A stretch of 64,000 nt of DNA from Roseitalea sp. (GCA_017642895.1 JAEPON010000005.1:279259-343258), one strand, 5' to 3'. Numbered from the stretch's first letter, positions 7,606-17,924 are shown. A program made the numbers and translations. The notes: generated by a model not told the origin, from the letters alone.

Positions 7606-10011
7606 ATGAAATTCACCCTGTCCTGGCTGAAGGACCATCTCGACACGGATGCGACGCTCGCCGAGATCACCGAGGCGCTGACCATGATCGGCCTGGAGGT
7701 CGAGGCGGTCGATGACAAGGCGCAGTTCGCGCCGTTCACCATTGCGCGCGTGCTGACGGCGGAAAAGCATCCCGATGCCGACAAGCTGCAGGTGCTGACG
7801 GTCGATGCCGGCGATGACAAGCCAGTGCAGGTGGTGTGCGGGGCGCCCAATGCGCGGGCCGGTCTCGTCGGCGCGTTCGCCGCGCCGGGCACCTATGTGC
7901 CGGGCATCGATCTGGAACTGTCGGTGGGCAAGATCCGCGGCGTGGAAAGCCACGGCATGATGTGCTCGGAGCGCGAATTGGAGATGTCGGACGAGCATTC
8001 CGGCATCATCGACCTGCCCGAGGACGCGCCGGTCGGCACGCCGTTCGCCGCCTATGCGGGGCTCGACGATCCGGTGATCGAGATCGGGCTGACGCCGAAC
8101 CGGCCCGACTGCACCGGCGTTCACGGCATTGCGCGCGATCTGGCAGCGGCGGGGCTCGGCACGCTCAAGCCGCTCGAGACCGCACCGGTGAACGGTGACG
8201 GCGCGTGCCCGGTCAATGTGCGCATCGAGGCGCCGGACCTGTGCCCGGGCTTTGCCCTGCGGCTTGTGCGCGGCGTGAAAAACGGACCATCGCCGCAATG
8301 GATGCAGCAACGGCTGATCGCCATCGGCCTGAGGCCAATCAATGCGCTGGTCGACATCACCAACTATGTCACCTTTGGCTGGGGCCGGCCGCTGCACGTC
8401 TTCGATGCCGCCAAGGTGGCCGGCGATCTGGTCGTGCGCCGCGCCAGTGACGGCGAGACGATCACGGGCCTCGATGGCAAATCCTACACGCTGACCGGCG
8501 AGATGTGCACGATCGCCGATGACAATGGCCCGGAATCGATCGCCGGCATCATGGGCGGCGAAGCCTCCGGCTGCGACGAGACCACGACCGATGTGCTGAT
8601 CGAATCGGCGCTGTGGAACCCGCGCAACGTGGCGCGCACCGGCCGCGATCTGGGCATTATCACCGACGCACGCTACCGGTTCGAACGCGGCGCCGATCCC
8701 GAATTCATGGTGCCGGGGCTGGAGCTGGCCACACGCATGGTGCTGGAGCTGTGCGGCGGCGCGCCGACTGAAACGCGCGTGACCGGCTATGCCGGCCATG
8801 AACCGAAACAGGTCGATTTCCCCTTCGCCGAGGTCGGGCGGCTGACGGGCGCCGATGTCGATGCCTCCAGGAGCACCGACATTCTCGAACGGCTCGGCTT
8901 TGCCGTGAGCGGATCGGGCGATCGCGCAAAGGTCACCGTGCCCTCATGGCGGCCGGATGTCGATGGCAAGGCCGATCTGGTCGAGGAAGTGATGCGCATC
9001 CACGGTGTCAACAACATCGCGCCGGTGCCGCTTGAAAGCCACGGCGCGGTCAATGGCCGCGTGCTAACCGTTCAGCAGGTGCGCACCCGTGCCGCAAAGC
9101 GCTCGCTCGCCGCGCGCGGCATGATGGAAGCGGTCACCTGGTCCTTCATTCCGGCCGACCACGCCGCTGCCTTTGGCGGCGGATCCGACGCGCTTCGGCT
9201 CTCCAATCCGATCGCGGCCGACATGAGCGACATGCGTCCCTCGCTGTTGCCGGGCCTTCTGGCGGCGGCACAGCGCAACGCCAATATCGGCCATGGCGAT
9301 GTGGCGCTGTTCGAGGTCGCCGGCACGTATGAAAGCGATGCACCCGACGGCCAGCGCCGTGTGGCCGGCGGCATCCGGCGCGGCACAGCGACGCTGACAG
9401 GCGCGGGCCGCGCCTGGGACGGCAATGCAACGACCGTCGGCGTGTTCGACGCCAAGGCCGACGCGCTGGCCGCGCTCGAAGCCTGCGGCGCTCCGGTGGA
9501 CAAGCTGACGGTCGAGCGCGGTGCGCCGAACTGGTATCATCCGGGCCGCTCCGGCCTGATCAAGCTCGGCCCCAAGAACGTGCTTGGCCATTTCGGCGAA
9601 CTGCATCCGCGTACGCTGGAAGTGCTCGACGTGAAGGGGCCGGTCTGCGGTTTTGAGATTTTCATCGACGCCCTGCCCGAAACGAAACGCAAGGCGACAC
9701 GCACCAAGCCGCGCCTCGACCTGTCGCCATTCCAGGCGGTGACGCGCGATTTCGCCTTCGTGGTCGATGCGGATGTGGCGGCTAGCGCCCTGAAGCGCGC
9801 GGTCGCCGGCGCCGACAAGCAGCTTGTGACCGGGGTCAACGTGTTCGACGTGTTCGAGGGCGCGACGCTCGGCGAGGGCAAGAAGTCTGTGGCCATCGAA
9901 GTGCAAATCCAGCCGATCGAGCGCACGCTGACCGACGAAGACCTCGAAGCGCTGAGCGGCAGGATCGTTGCCAGCGTCGGAAAGGCGACGGGCGGGGTCT
10001 TGCGGGGTTAG
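7606..10011 (+). CDS. pheT: phenylalanyl-tRNA synthetase beta subunit
   Basis: 801 aa, full length. Domains in order: N-terminal [12 protein letters not shown], an EMAP-like tRNA-binding domain (about 40-150, with [15 protein letters not shown] and VVCGAPNAR), B3/B4 editing region (about 210-390, with [10 protein letters not shown] and GIMGGEASG), B5 (about 400-475), the catalytic-like core (about 490-680) and a C-terminal ferredoxin-fold anticodon-binding domain (about 705-800, [16 protein letters not shown] to the end). It partners with PheS. The stop overlaps the stop region of the convergent DUF2834 gene by 4 bases. Confidence 0.97.
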   Translation: MKFTLSWLKDHLDTDATLAEITEALTMIGLEVEAVDDKAQFAPFTIARVLTAEKHPDADKLQVLTVDAGDDKPVQVVCGAPNARAGLVGAFAAPGTYVPGIDLELSVGKIRGVESHGMMCSERELEMSDEHSGIIDLPEDAPVGTPFAAYAGLDDPVIEIGLTPNRPDCTGVHGIARDLAAAGLGTLKPLETAPVNGDGACPVNVRIEAPDLCPGFALRLVRGVKNGPSPQWMQQRLIAIGLRPINALVDITNYVTFGWGRPLHVFDAAKVAGDLVVRRASDGETITGLDGKSYTLTGEMCTIADDNGPESIAGIMGGEASGCDETTTDVLIESALWNPRNVARTGRDLGIITDARYRFERGADPEFMVPGLELATRMVLELCGGAPTETRVTGYAGHEPKQVDFPFAEVGRLTGADVDASRSTDILERLGFAVSGSGDRAKVTVPSWRPDVDGKADLVEEVMRIHGVNNIAPVPLESHGAVNGRVLTVQQVRTRAAKRSLAARGMMEAVTWSFIPADHAAAFGGGSDALRLSNPIAADMSDMRPSLLPGLLAAAQRNANIGHGDVALFEVAGTYESDAPDGQRRVAGGIRRGTATLTGAGRAWDGNATTVGVFDAKADALAALEACGAPVDKLTVERGAPNWYHPGRSGLIKLGPKNVLGHFGELHPRTLEVLDVKGPVCGFEIFIDALPETKRKATRTKPRLDLSPFQAVTRDFAFVVDADVAASALKRAVAGADKQLVTGVNVFDVFEGATLGEGKKSVAIEVQIQPIERTLTDEDLEALSGRIVASVGKATGGVLRG

Positions 10012-10322
10012 GCCGTTTGCGCTTTGCCCTCGCGCATCCACAGATAGAGCGGCAGGGCGAGCGACAGTCCGACGAGACAGCCGGACGGCAGTACCCACCA
10101 CCACCGGTCGAGGCCGTGCTGGCGTGCATCGCGCCAGGACCAGACCCAAAAGACCGCGATCGAGATGAGTATGTCGGCGGAGAACCCGCCGGCCGCGCCG
10201 TTGGCGAACAGGCCGGCCAGGAAACCGGTCAAATCGAGCCCATTGGCCGCAAAGAAGCTGCCGAAGAAGGCCCACGGAACCAGCGTGCCGATGACCGCCA
10301 TGACCAGATAGAAACCGCGCAT
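10008..10322 (-). CDS. DUF2834 small membrane protein
   Basis: 104 aa with three hydrophobic segments at about 3-25 ([20 protein letters not shown]), 47-63 ([15 protein letters not shown]) and 75-96 ([20 protein letters not shown]). The layout VPW-FF plus FVWS-RRR-like loop ([10 protein letters not shown]) matches DUF2834, a small inner-membrane family of unknown function. A purine-rich GGAGGAGGAA abuts the ATG. It converges with pheT, overlapping it by 4 bases, and stands alone. Confidence 0.8.
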   Translation of the reverse strand: MRGFYLVMAVIGTLVPWAFFGSFFAANGLDLTGFLAGLFANGAAGGFSADILISIAVFWVWSWRDARQHGLDRWWWVLPSGCLVGLSLALPLYLWMREGKAQTA

Positions 10323-10478
10323 TTCCTCCTCCTTGATCGATCGCCCGTCGGACTAGAGCAGGTCGCACCGTGCCGGCAATTACCTTGGGGGTCGGGTTCG
10401 GCCACAGCGCATGTGCCCGCCCTTGCTCCCCGCCCCGCGCTCTGACACAAGGCATGACCGCATCGGTCGGAGCCAGCC

Positions 10479-11861
10479 ATGAATCTCATCCTCAACACCG
10501 ACAGCTACAAATATTCGCACTTTGCGCAATACCCGCCGGAGACGGCGTCGATCTCGGCCTATATCGAATCGCGGCGCGGCGGCGACCATGACGTGACGCT
10601 GTTCTTCGGCCTGCAAATGTTCCTCAAGGGCTATCTGTCCAAGCCCGTCACTGTTGCCGATGTCGACGAAGCCGAGGCGATGATCACCGCGCACGGCCTG
10701 CCCTTCAACCGTCCGGGCTGGGATCTTCTGATCGAGCGCCATGGCGGCCATCTGCCGCTGATGATCGAAGCGCTGCCCGAAGGCTCGGTCGTTCCGGCCG
10801 GCACGCCGATGGTTCAGGTGCGCAACACCGATCCCGACTTTTTCTGGCTGCCGACCTTCATCGAGACCGCGCTTTTGCGCGCGGTCTGGTATCCGTCCAC
10901 GGTTGCCACCGTCTCATGGCATGTCCGGCAGATGATCGCCGAGACGCTGGACAAGACCTGTGACGATCCCGGCCCGATCCTGCCGTTCCGCCTGCACGAT
11001 TTCGGCGCGCGCGGCGCGACGAGCTTTGAGCAGGCCGGCCTGGGCGGTGTTGCCCATCTGGTCAATTTCCTGGGCACCGACACGGTCGCGGCGCTGGTCT
11101 ATGCGCGCAAATTCTACGGCGAGGAAATGGCCGGCTTTTCGATTCCCGCCGCCGAGCATTCGACGATGACCTCGTGGGGGGAAGAGCGCGAGGCGGCCGC
11201 CTATGAAAACATGGTCGAGCAGTTCGGGGGGGACGGCAAGCTCGTCGCCGTGGTCTCCGACAGCTACGACCTGTTCCGCGCCGTGCGCAACATCTGGGGC
11301 GGCGAGCTGAAGGAAAAGGTCGAAAAGATGGGCGGCACGCTGGTGGTGCGGCCCGATTCGGGCGATGCGACCCGCGTTCCCATCGACACGATCGAAATGC
11401 TCGGCGACATTTTTGGCTATTCAGTCAATCAGAAGGGCTACAAGGTGCTGGCCGATTGCGTCCGCGTCATCCAGGGCGACGGCATCACCCCGCGCACCAT
11501 CCGCGTGCTGCTCGAGGCGATGACCGAGCGCGGATGGTCGGCCGAGAACCTTGCCTTCGGCATGGGCGCGGGGCTCTTGCAGAAGGTCAATCGCGACACG
11601 CTGCGCTTCGCGATGAAGGCCAATGCGCGCCAGGACAAGGACGGCGCCTGGCACGGCATCGCCAAGGACCCCAAGACCGATCCCGGAAAGGCCTCCAAGC
11701 GCTACCGCCAGGCGGTTGTCATGGAGAATGGCACGCCCGTTGCCGTGCCGCTCAAGGACATTGGCGACCGGCAGAACCTGATGCAGCCGGTCTGGGAAAA
11801 TGGCGACCCCAAGCGCGACTGGACGTTCGCCGAGATCCGCGAACGGGCCAATCCGACATAG
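10479..11861 (+). CDS. nadV: nicotinamide phosphoribosyltransferase
   Basis: 460 aa. It resembles eukaryotic NAMPT along its length rather than nicotinate phosphoribosyltransferase: NTDSYKYSHFAQYPP at the start, FFGLQMFLKGYL, HDFGARGATSFEQAG, HLVNFLGTDTVAAL, PAAEHSTMTSWG and VVRPDSGD. The residues equivalent to human Asp219, His247, Arg311 and Asp313 appear to be Asp201, His227, Arg291 and Asp293. It makes NMN from nicotinamide and PRPP for NAD salvage. GGAG lies 6 bases upstream of the ATG. No NMN adenylyltransferase is adjacent. The oxidoreductase gene that follows by 20 bases may be co-transcribed, with no evident functional link. Confidence 0.92.
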   Translation: MNLILNTDSYKYSHFAQYPPETASISAYIESRRGGDHDVTLFFGLQMFLKGYLSKPVTVADVDEAEAMITAHGLPFNRPGWDLLIERHGGHLPLMIEALPEGSVVPAGTPMVQVRNTDPDFFWLPTFIETALLRAVWYPSTVATVSWHVRQMIAETLDKTCDDPGPILPFRLHDFGARGATSFEQAGLGGVAHLVNFLGTDTVAALVYARKFYGEEMAGFSIPAAEHSTMTSWGEEREAAAYENMVEQFGGDGKLVAVVSDSYDLFRAVRNIWGGELKEKVEKMGGTLVVRPDSGDATRVPIDTIEMLGDIFGYSVNQKGYKVLADCVRVIQGDGITPRTIRVLLEAMTERGWSAENLAFGMGAGLLQKVNRDTLRFAMKANARQDKDGAWHGIAKDPKTDPGKASKRYRQAVVMENGTPVAVPLKDIGDRQNLMQPVWENGDPKRDWTFAEIRERANPT

Positions 11862-11881
11862 GACCAGGGAGGAGAGCCGTC

Positions 11882-12868
11882 ATGCTGCGCTGGGGAATCT
11901 TGTCGACCGCGAAGATCGCAAAGGAGCAGGTCGTTCCGGCGATCATGCAGAGCGAAACGGGCATCGTGGCCGCTGTCGCCAGCCGCCAGTCCGGCACTGC
12001 GGCCGGTTTTGCGCACCGCTTTGGCATCGACCATGCGTTCGACAGCTACGAGGCCATGCTGGATAGCGATGCGATCGACGCCGTCTATATTCCGACCGTC
12101 ACATCGACCCATGTGAAATGGGCCATCAAGGCGGCGCAAGCCGGCAAACATGTGCTTGTCGAAAAACCGCTGGCGCTCAATGCCGAGGACATCGATCCGG
12201 TGATCGCGGCACGCGATGCCGCCGGCGTTACCGTCTCCGAGGCATTCATGGTCACCTATCATCCGCAATGGCGGAAGGTGCGCGACCTCATCGCCGACGG
12301 CGCGATCGGAACGCTGCGGATGATCCAGGGCGCGTTCTGCTATTTCAATCGCGACGAAAACAACATGCGCAATATCGCCGATCTGGGCGGCGGCGCGCTG
12401 CCCGATATCGGCGTCTATCCGACCGTGGCGACGCGCTTTGTCACCGGTCAGGAGCCGCGCGACGTGATGGCGACGATCGATTTCGATGCCGAGTTCGGCA
12501 CCGACATGTTCGCCAATGTGACCATGCGGTTCGACGGGTTCGATCTCAGTTTCTATGTCGGCACGCAACTCGCCCAGCGCCAGACGATGGTGTTTCACGG
12601 CGACACGGGCTTCATCGAGGTCCAGACGCCGTTCAATGCCGGGCTCTACGATTCCGACCGCGTGACGCTGCACGATACCGACCACCGCGCGGCGCAGACC
12701 TTCGCTTTTCCCGGTGTCAACCAGTACGAGCTACAGGTGGACACTTTTGCCCGCCATGTGGCGGGGTCGGGCGAATCGTTGTTCACGCTTGAGAGCTCCC
12801 GTGCCAACCAGCGCGCCATCGACGCGATCCACCGGGCGGCGGAAAGCGGCAAACGCACGGTAGTTTGA
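11882..12868 (+). CDS. Gfo/Idh/MocA family oxidoreductase
   Basis: 328 aa. An N-terminal Rossmann domain (MLRWGILSTAKIAKEQVVPA, residues 1-120) has the EKP motif at 94-96 with the catalytic-type lysine. The C-terminal dimerisation/substrate domain includes GTLRMIQGAFCYFN and GGGALPDIGVYPT. Members oxidise or reduce sugars, inositols or trans-dihydrodiols with NAD(P). The substrate is unknown. GGAGGAG lies before the ATG at 11882. The upstream open frame overlapping nadV is rejected because family homology begins exactly at MLRWGI. Confidence 0.9.
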   Translation: MLRWGILSTAKIAKEQVVPAIMQSETGIVAAVASRQSGTAAGFAHRFGIDHAFDSYEAMLDSDAIDAVYIPTVTSTHVKWAIKAAQAGKHVLVEKPLALNAEDIDPVIAARDAAGVTVSEAFMVTYHPQWRKVRDLIADGAIGTLRMIQGAFCYFNRDENNMRNIADLGGGALPDIGVYPTVATRFVTGQEPRDVMATIDFDAEFGTDMFANVTMRFDGFDLSFYVGTQLAQRQTMVFHGDTGFIEVQTPFNAGLYDSDRVTLHDTDHRAAQTFAFPGVNQYELQVDTFARHVAGSGESLFTLESSRANQRAIDAIHRAAESGKRTVV

Positions 12869-12925
12869 GCTGGCGGCGCCCGCCCGGCAGCCCCGTTCGC
12901 ACGGCGAATCGGATAGGCTGGGCCG

Positions 12926-13552
12926 ATGCAGCATCTCATTTACGCCGGCCGGCCAGCCGCCGAACAACGCGAGGCCTTCCTCCGGATCATCGGCAACGAT
13001 CCGGTGGTCTCACGGGTCCTGGAAGCTGTGGCCGGCCTTGACCTGCCCGACTGGTGGCTGGTTTCCGGTGCCCTTTACAACACAGTATGGAACGCGCTTA
13101 CCGGCCGTCCGCCTGGATATGGCATCAGGGATGCCGATCTTTTCTACTTCGACGACACGGACCTTTCCTATGCGGCCGAGAACCGCGTGATCGCGGCAGC
13201 CACGCCATTCACCCGGCATTTGCCGGTGCCGGTCGAAATCCGCAACCAGGCGCGGGTTCATCTGTGGTTCGAAGACAAGTTCGGCGTGCCCTACCCGCCG
13301 CTGCGCTCCGGGTGCGAAGGCATTGCGCGGTTTACAAGCCGCGCCCATGCCGTCGGTGTCCGGCTGCAAAAGGACGGGTCACTCCGGCTTCATGCCCCGT
13401 TCGGTCTGGAGGACATTTTTGCGTTCCGCGTGACCCCCAACACCGTGCTCGACAATCGGCGCACGCACATGGCCAAAGCCGAGCGCGCGAAATCATGCTG
13501 GCCGGAACTCGAGATCGTTCCATGGCCGGAGAGCCAGGTTATGGACGGCTGA
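12926..13552 (+). CDS. nucleotidyltransferase-like protein (COG3575, NTP_transf_6)
   Basis: 208 aa. Features are WWLVSGALYNTVWNALTG, then GIRDADLFYFDDTDLS with a D-x-D-like acidic pair, the E-I-R-N-Q-A-R-V-H-L-W segment, and a C-terminal GLEDIFAFRVTPNTV. This is the pattern of the NTP_transf_6 family, putative nucleotidyltransferases without an assigned substrate. In this family the G-x-x-D-x-D strand is presumed to bind metal. It ends one base before the convergent M48 protease gene ends. Confidence 0.85.
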   Translation: MQHLIYAGRPAAEQREAFLRIIGNDPVVSRVLEAVAGLDLPDWWLVSGALYNTVWNALTGRPPGYGIRDADLFYFDDTDLSYAAENRVIAAATPFTRHLPVPVEIRNQARVHLWFEDKFGVPYPPLRSGCEGIARFTSRAHAVGVRLQKDGSLRLHAPFGLEDIFAFRVTPNTVLDNRRTHMAKAERAKSCWPELEIVPWPESQVMDG

Positions 13553-14671
13553 TCACCACCAGACGCCGCCGCGGCCGATGCGGATGCGCGGGCCATGATC
13601 GACGGGCGGATGCAGCGGATCGGCACAACCCGGACCATCGGCGTCCGCGTCATCGATCACCGGCGCGACGGGCGGGCGGGTCTCGGCAAAGGCCAGCCAG
13701 TCGCGCATCCGGCCCTCATCGCGCCGCGGAATTTTCGGGACCGATGAAACCATCCGGCGCGGTCGCTCGCCGCGCAGCACGGAATCGCTCCGCGGCGGCG
13801 TGCGCACCAAGGTCAGTTTGAGGGCCTGCAGCCGCTCGACGCGTTCAGCGGTGGGCGGATGCGACCGCAGCATGGACGGCTCGGCCATGCGGCCGGCCGG
13901 CAGAAGCATTGCCTCCAGCCGGCGTCGATGCGCGCTCTCAAGTCTAACAAGCGCCGAGGAGAGCCCGTCCGGATCGCCGGTCAACATGGCCGCGCCATAG
14001 TCCGCGTCGAATTCGCGGGTGCGCGACAGGGCCAGTTGCAAAAGGCTGCCAACGGTGGGCGCGGCGATCATCGCCAGAACACCCAGCCACGGAACGGTGG
14101 GGAAAAAGCCTGACAGGTTGAACAGGACGGCGATGATACCGATCGTCGACAATGTCGATGTCAGCCGCGAGACGACATCGGCCAGGCTCATCACCTTGAT
14201 GTCCTCGTTGCGGATGTGGGTGATCTCGTGGGCCAGCACGCCGGCCAGTTCGCGCGCGGTCAGGCTGCGCACCAGCGTATCGGTCACCGCGATCGCCGAT
14301 GCGTCGCGGCGGCCGACGGCGAATGCGTTCATCAACGGCGAAGGCACGATATGGAGTTCGGGCGGGCGGGCCAGTCCGGCGCGGCGCGAAAGCTCAGAGA
14401 TGATCGCGTGCCCGGCCGGGAACCGGTCCGGCCCGACAGGCTTTGCCTTGTACATGCGCAAGACGACCGCGGGGGAAACCCGTCGGGCGGCAAAAAGGCT
14501 GACGCCGCCAAAGACGAGAGCATAGACCATGCCGACACCGCCGGCGATGGCCCAGGCCGTCACCGCCAGAAGGGCAAGCGAACCGGCGACCAGCACGAAG
14601 GTGTGCAGCCGGTTGGCGAAACGGTGACGCCGGTGGATGGCATGGGTCTGCTCGAAAAAGGCGAAGGCCAT
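13553..14671 (-). CDS. membrane zinc metalloprotease, M48 family (HtpX-like)
   Basis: 372 aa. Two hydrophobic segments lie near residues 24-45 and 46-63. The zinc motif HEITH is at 148-152 (AGVLAHEITHIRNED), and EFDADYGAA in the later part supplies the likely third ligand. Further hydrophobic segments lie around 165-215. M48 proteases such as HtpX degrade damaged membrane proteins, with the active site facing the cytoplasm. It is longer than typical HtpX (about 290 aa) because of a Pro/Arg-rich low-complexity tail (about 295-372). The N-terminus is also not the standard HtpX one. An orthologous relation to htpX is therefore uncertain. Confidence 0.85.
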   Translation of the reverse strand: MAFAFFEQTHAIHRRHRFANRLHTFVLVAGSLALLAVTAWAIAGGVGMVYALVFGGVSLFAARRVSPAVVLRMYKAKPVGPDRFPAGHAIISELSRRAGLARPPELHIVPSPLMNAFAVGRRDASAIAVTDTLVRSLTARELAGVLAHEITHIRNEDIKVMSLADVVSRLTSTLSTIGIIAVLFNLSGFFPTVPWLGVLAMIAAPTVGSLLQLALSRTREFDADYGAAMLTGDPDGLSSALVRLESAHRRRLEAMLLPAGRMAEPSMLRSHPPTAERVERLQALKLTLVRTPPRSDSVLRGERPRRMVSSVPKIPRRDEGRMRDWLAFAETRPPVAPVIDDADADGPGCADPLHPPVDHGPRIRIGRGGVWW

Positions 14672-14727
14672 GGCCCTGATATGGGCGCTGCGACCGCCGG
14701 TTTGGAGTCCCCATGCCTCGGCCGGGG

Positions 14728-15180
14728 TCAGTCCTTCCTGCCGAACACGAAGCGCGAATAGCCGACATAGGAAAAGACGGTCACGCAGGCGACGGCGACA
14801 AAGGTCGCCATTTCGGGCAGGAACCAGTCGGGCGTCGCCAGAAGAACCGCAGAATAGATCAGATAGTTGAGCACCGCGCCGATGACGGCAACGGTGACAT
14901 AGCGCGCGGCCTCATTGCCCATCGTCCTGCCGCTGGCCCCGAAGGTGAAGGTGCGGTTGATCAGCCAGGTGGTCAACATCGCCGCACCGATCGCCGGAAT
15001 GCGCGCGGCGAACGGGCTGAGGCCGGCCAGTTCGATCAGTCCGCGCAGAACCGCCAGATCGACAACAAAGCCTGTGCCGCCGGCCACCGCGAAACTGACC
15101 AGCCGGCCAAAGCGGGTTCTGGCGGGCCTGACGGCCGAACCGCGGCCGGGCGTATCGGCATGTTCACCGGACTGTTCCAT
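14728..15180 (-). CDS. GtrA family membrane protein
   Basis: 150 aa with four hydrophobic segments: FGRLVSFAVAGGTGFVVDLA, ARIPAIGAAMLTTWLINR, YVTVAVIGAVLNYLIYS and MATFVAVACVTVFSYVGYS. It contains the family signature NRTFTF and ends YSRFVFGRKD. GtrA proteins are thought to flip undecaprenyl-linked sugars or act with glycosyltransferases in envelope polysaccharide synthesis. No glycosyltransferase gene is adjacent. ATG 15180 has AAGGG close upstream; an ATG at 15192 is possible. Confidence 0.88.
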   Translation of the reverse strand: MEQSGEHADTPGRGSAVRPARTRFGRLVSFAVAGGTGFVVDLAVLRGLIELAGLSPFAARIPAIGAAMLTTWLINRTFTFGASGRTMGNEAARYVTVAVIGAVLNYLIYSAVLLATPDWFLPEMATFVAVACVTVFSYVGYSRFVFGRKD

Positions 15181-15324
15181 GGAACCCTTCATAGCGCGAC
15201 GGAGTAAACCAATCCTGCCATCGCGGGCTGGCGCCGCCCATGGGTGGGCCCGGTTGGAGCGCCGTGCAAATCACGATAGACTCGTCGCCATCTGCGGTCC
15301 GAACAAGGCGACGGAGAGGCGGCG

Positions 15325-16401
15325 ATGGGGGTTTTTGCGCATTCGGCGATCAGGGCCCGGCTGAAGCCGGCGCTGATCGGACTTGCATGTGCCGGTTTCG
15401 CACTTTTGTCCGGCGCCGGGCCGGCGCTGGCCGAGCAGCCCGCCAAGCAATTGTTCGGCAACACGCCACTGCCGTCGGCGACCGAAGCGCGCGTGCACGG
15501 CTTTTATTCCAATGGCTGCATTGCCGGCGCGGTGGCGATGCCGGTTGACGGGCCGAACTGGCAGGCCATGCGGCTCGAACGCAACCGACGCTGGGGCCAT
15601 CCGGACCTGATCGCGCTGGTGCAGCGCCTGTCACGGGACGCAGCAACCGATGGCTGGCCGGGCCTTCTGGTCGGCGACATCTCGCAGCCGCGCGGCGGGC
15701 CGATGCTGTCCGGGCATGCGTCGCATCAGATCGGGCTCGACGCCGATATCTGGCTGACCCGGATGCCGAACCGGCGCCTGACGCAGGCCGAGCGGGCCAA
15801 CACAAGCGCGATCTCGGTGCTCAAACAGGGCACGCTTCACATCGATCCGGCGATCTGGACCGCCGAACATGCCAGATTGCTGCGGCGGGCGGCGTCCTAT
15901 GACCGAGTCGAACGGTTGTTCGTGCATCCCGGCATCAAGAGGGCAATGTGCGATGCCTATGGCGACAATCGCGGCAATGACCGCTGGATGATCAAGATCC
16001 GTCCCTATTACGGACACCACTATCATTTCCACATCCGCATGACATGCCCGGCCGATTCGCCCAATTGCCGGCCACAGGACCCGGTGCCGGCCTCCGGCAA
16101 TGGCTGCGATTCCTCGCTCGACTGGTGGTTCACCTCCGAACCCTGGACACCCAAGCCGCAGGCGCCGGGCACAAGGCCCCGGCCACGCCCCGAGAAGACG
16201 CTGGCAGACCTGCCCAATGCCTGCCGTGGCGTGCTGCGTGCGCCGCGCCCTGCGTCCGAAAGCCTGGCCACCTATTCGGCCTCGTTCGATCAGGTTGCGA
16301 TGATCGCCTCGGCCGTGCCGCTCGCCGGTGCCGCACCGGCCCGCGCCACGCTTCCGGGCCTGTCGCGGCTGCCCATTCCGGCAAACCGGCCGCAGCAATA
16401 G
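15325..16401 (+). CDS. mepA: penicillin-insensitive murein endopeptidase
   Basis: 358 aa periplasmic LAS-family zinc endopeptidase that cleaves meso-DAP-containing cross-links in peptidoglycan. The signal peptide is residues 1-36 (hydrophobic core LIGLACAGFALLSGAG, probable cut after ALA). The mature part opens KQLFGNTPLPS, the usual MepA start. Zinc ligands are probably His134 and Asp141 in GHASHQIGLDAD, and a His in HHYHFHIR (231-238). Cysteines at 64, 209, 241, 248 and others suit the family's disulfides. The C-terminal tail is rich in Pro and Arg. GGAGAGG precedes the ATG. It is monocistronic. Confidence 0.93.
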   Translation: MGVFAHSAIRARLKPALIGLACAGFALLSGAGPALAEQPAKQLFGNTPLPSATEARVHGFYSNGCIAGAVAMPVDGPNWQAMRLERNRRWGHPDLIALVQRLSRDAATDGWPGLLVGDISQPRGGPMLSGHASHQIGLDADIWLTRMPNRRLTQAERANTSAISVLKQGTLHIDPAIWTAEHARLLRRAASYDRVERLFVHPGIKRAMCDAYGDNRGNDRWMIKIRPYYGHHYHFHIRMTCPADSPNCRPQDPVPASGNGCDSSLDWWFTSEPWTPKPQAPGTRPRPRPEKTLADLPNACRGVLRAPRPASESLATYSASFDQVAMIASAVPLAGAAPARATLPGLSRLPIPANRPQQ

Positions 16402-16489
16402 GAGGCAGCGAAAAAAGATGCGGCGCCACCTTTCACGCTCACCGCAAAGCGGGTATTGAACACGCGTCTTCTAAATCGATTGAACCGCC

Positions 16490-16909
16490 ATGTCCGATGC
16501 CCTCACCATCGCCCTGGTCGCCCATGACCAGAAGAAGGACGACATGGTCGCGTTCGTCCGCCGGCACGGTACGCTGCTGTCGCGCTGCGCGCTGGTGGCG
16601 ACCGGCACGACCGGCGGCCGCATCGCCGATGCCGACCCCGCGCTTAACGTGTCGCGGCTGCGCAGCGGGCCGCTGGGTGGCGACCAGCAGATCGGCGCGA
16701 TGATCGCCGAAGGCGCCATCGACGCGCTGATCTTCTTCGTCGATCCGCTGACGCCGATGCCGCATGATGTTGACGTCAAGGCGCTGATGCGGTTGGCGAT
16801 CGTCTACGATATTCCCATGGCGCTCAACGCCGCCACCGCCGACATTCTTCTCACCGCGCTGACTGCGGGGCACGCCCCGGCGCACAACACGGAAAAGGCC
16901 CATGCCTAG
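16490..16909 (+). CDS. mgsA: methylglyoxal synthase
   Basis: 139 aa. It converts dihydroxyacetone phosphate to methylglyoxal and phosphate. Visible active-site residues are His12 in AHDQKKDDM, Asp65 in [11 protein letters not shown], Asp85 in FFVDPLTP and His92/Asp95 in [10 protein letters not shown], matching the family. The last codons overlap the start of glk by 8 bases, so glucose phosphorylation and the methylglyoxal bypass are probably co-expressed. The ATG lacks a strong Shine-Dalgarno sequence. Confidence 0.95.
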   Translation: MSDALTIALVAHDQKKDDMVAFVRRHGTLLSRCALVATGTTGGRIADADPALNVSRLRSGPLGGDQQIGAMIAEGAIDALIFFVDPLTPMPHDVDVKALMRLAIVYDIPMALNAATADILLTALTAGHAPAHNTEKAHA

Positions 16910-17924
16910 CTCCTCCAGCCCCTTCGTCCTGCCGTTTCCGATCCTGATCGCCGATGTGGGCGGCACCAATGCGCGCTTTTCGATCCTGGTCGATGCCAAT
17001 GCCGAGCCCAAGGCGTTCGAGACGATCCGGACGCGTGACTTCCCGACGCTTGACGCGGCGATCCAGAGCCATGTGCTGGACCAGACCTCGCTGATGCCGC
17101 GCAGCGCGGTTCTGGCGGTGGCCGGGCCGACTGATGGCGACGTGATCGACCTAACCAACAATGACTGGGTGGTGCACCCGCGCCGGATGATCGAGGATCT
17201 GGGCTTCGACGATGTCGTCGTGCTGAACGACTATGAAGCGCAGGCGCTGGCCGTGGTTGCGCTCGACGATGATCAATTGCAGCAGATCGGCGGCGGCGAA
17301 CGCGACCCCGGCGCCAATCGCGTGGTGATCGGCCCGGGCACCGGCCTTGGCGTTGCCGGCCTCGTCCATGCCGCGCTGACCTGGATTCCGGTCGCCGGCG
17401 AGGGTGGGCATGTCGATCTCGGCCCGCAGACCGACCGGGACGCCGAGGTCTTCGCCCATATCGAGCGGATCGGCGGCCGCGTCTCAGGCGAACAGGTGCT
17501 GTGCGGCAGCGGCATGGTCAATCTCTATCAGGCCGTGGCACGCGCCAACGGCAACGAACCGCGTTATTCCGACCCGTCCGAGGTCTCGCAGGCGGCCAAG
17601 CGGAAATCCGATCCGGACGCGGTGGAAACGCTCGATCTGTTCGCGGAATATCTGGGCCGCGTAGCCGGCGACCTGGCGCTCGTCTTCATGGCGCGGGGCG
17701 GGGTCTATCTGACCGGCGGCATCACCCAGAAGATCCTGCCTTTCTTCGACACCACGCGCTTTCGCACCGCGTTCGACAACAAGGCGCCGCACGGCGATCT
17801 GGTCAGTGCCATCCCGGCCTATGCCATCCTGCACGACCGCGCGCCAATGGAAGGGCTTGCCGCCTATGCGCGCACGCCGTCGCGGTTCGGCGTCTCGCTC
17901 GAAAACCGGCACTGGACGCGCTGA
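16902..17924 (+). CDS. glk: glucokinase
   Basis: 340 aa, in the ROK/hexokinase-fold bacterial glucokinase family. It phosphorylates glucose with ATP. The phosphate-1 loop is [10 protein letters not shown] (about 17-26); the glucose-site residues include [18 protein letters not shown] is the second phosphate motif; [10 protein letters not shown] carries the conserved Glu-His. [15 protein letters not shown] is the adenosine motif. The AAAAGG within mgsA serves as ribosome binding site, and the gene overlaps mgsA by 8 bases. It is followed 41 bases later by the ABC exporter gene. Confidence 0.95.
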   Translation: MPSSSSPFVLPFPILIADVGGTNARFSILVDANAEPKAFETIRTRDFPTLDAAIQSHVLDQTSLMPRSAVLAVAGPTDGDVIDLTNNDWVVHPRRMIEDLGFDDVVVLNDYEAQALAVVALDDDQLQQIGGGERDPGANRVVIGPGTGLGVAGLVHAALTWIPVAGEGGHVDLGPQTDRDAEVFAHIERIGGRVSGEQVLCGSGMVNLYQAVARANGNEPRYSDPSEVSQAAKRKSDPDAVETLDLFAEYLGRVAGDLALVFMARGGVYLTGGITQKILPFFDTTRFRTAFDNKAPHGDLVSAIPAYAILHDRAPMEGLAAYARTPSRFGVSLENRHWTR

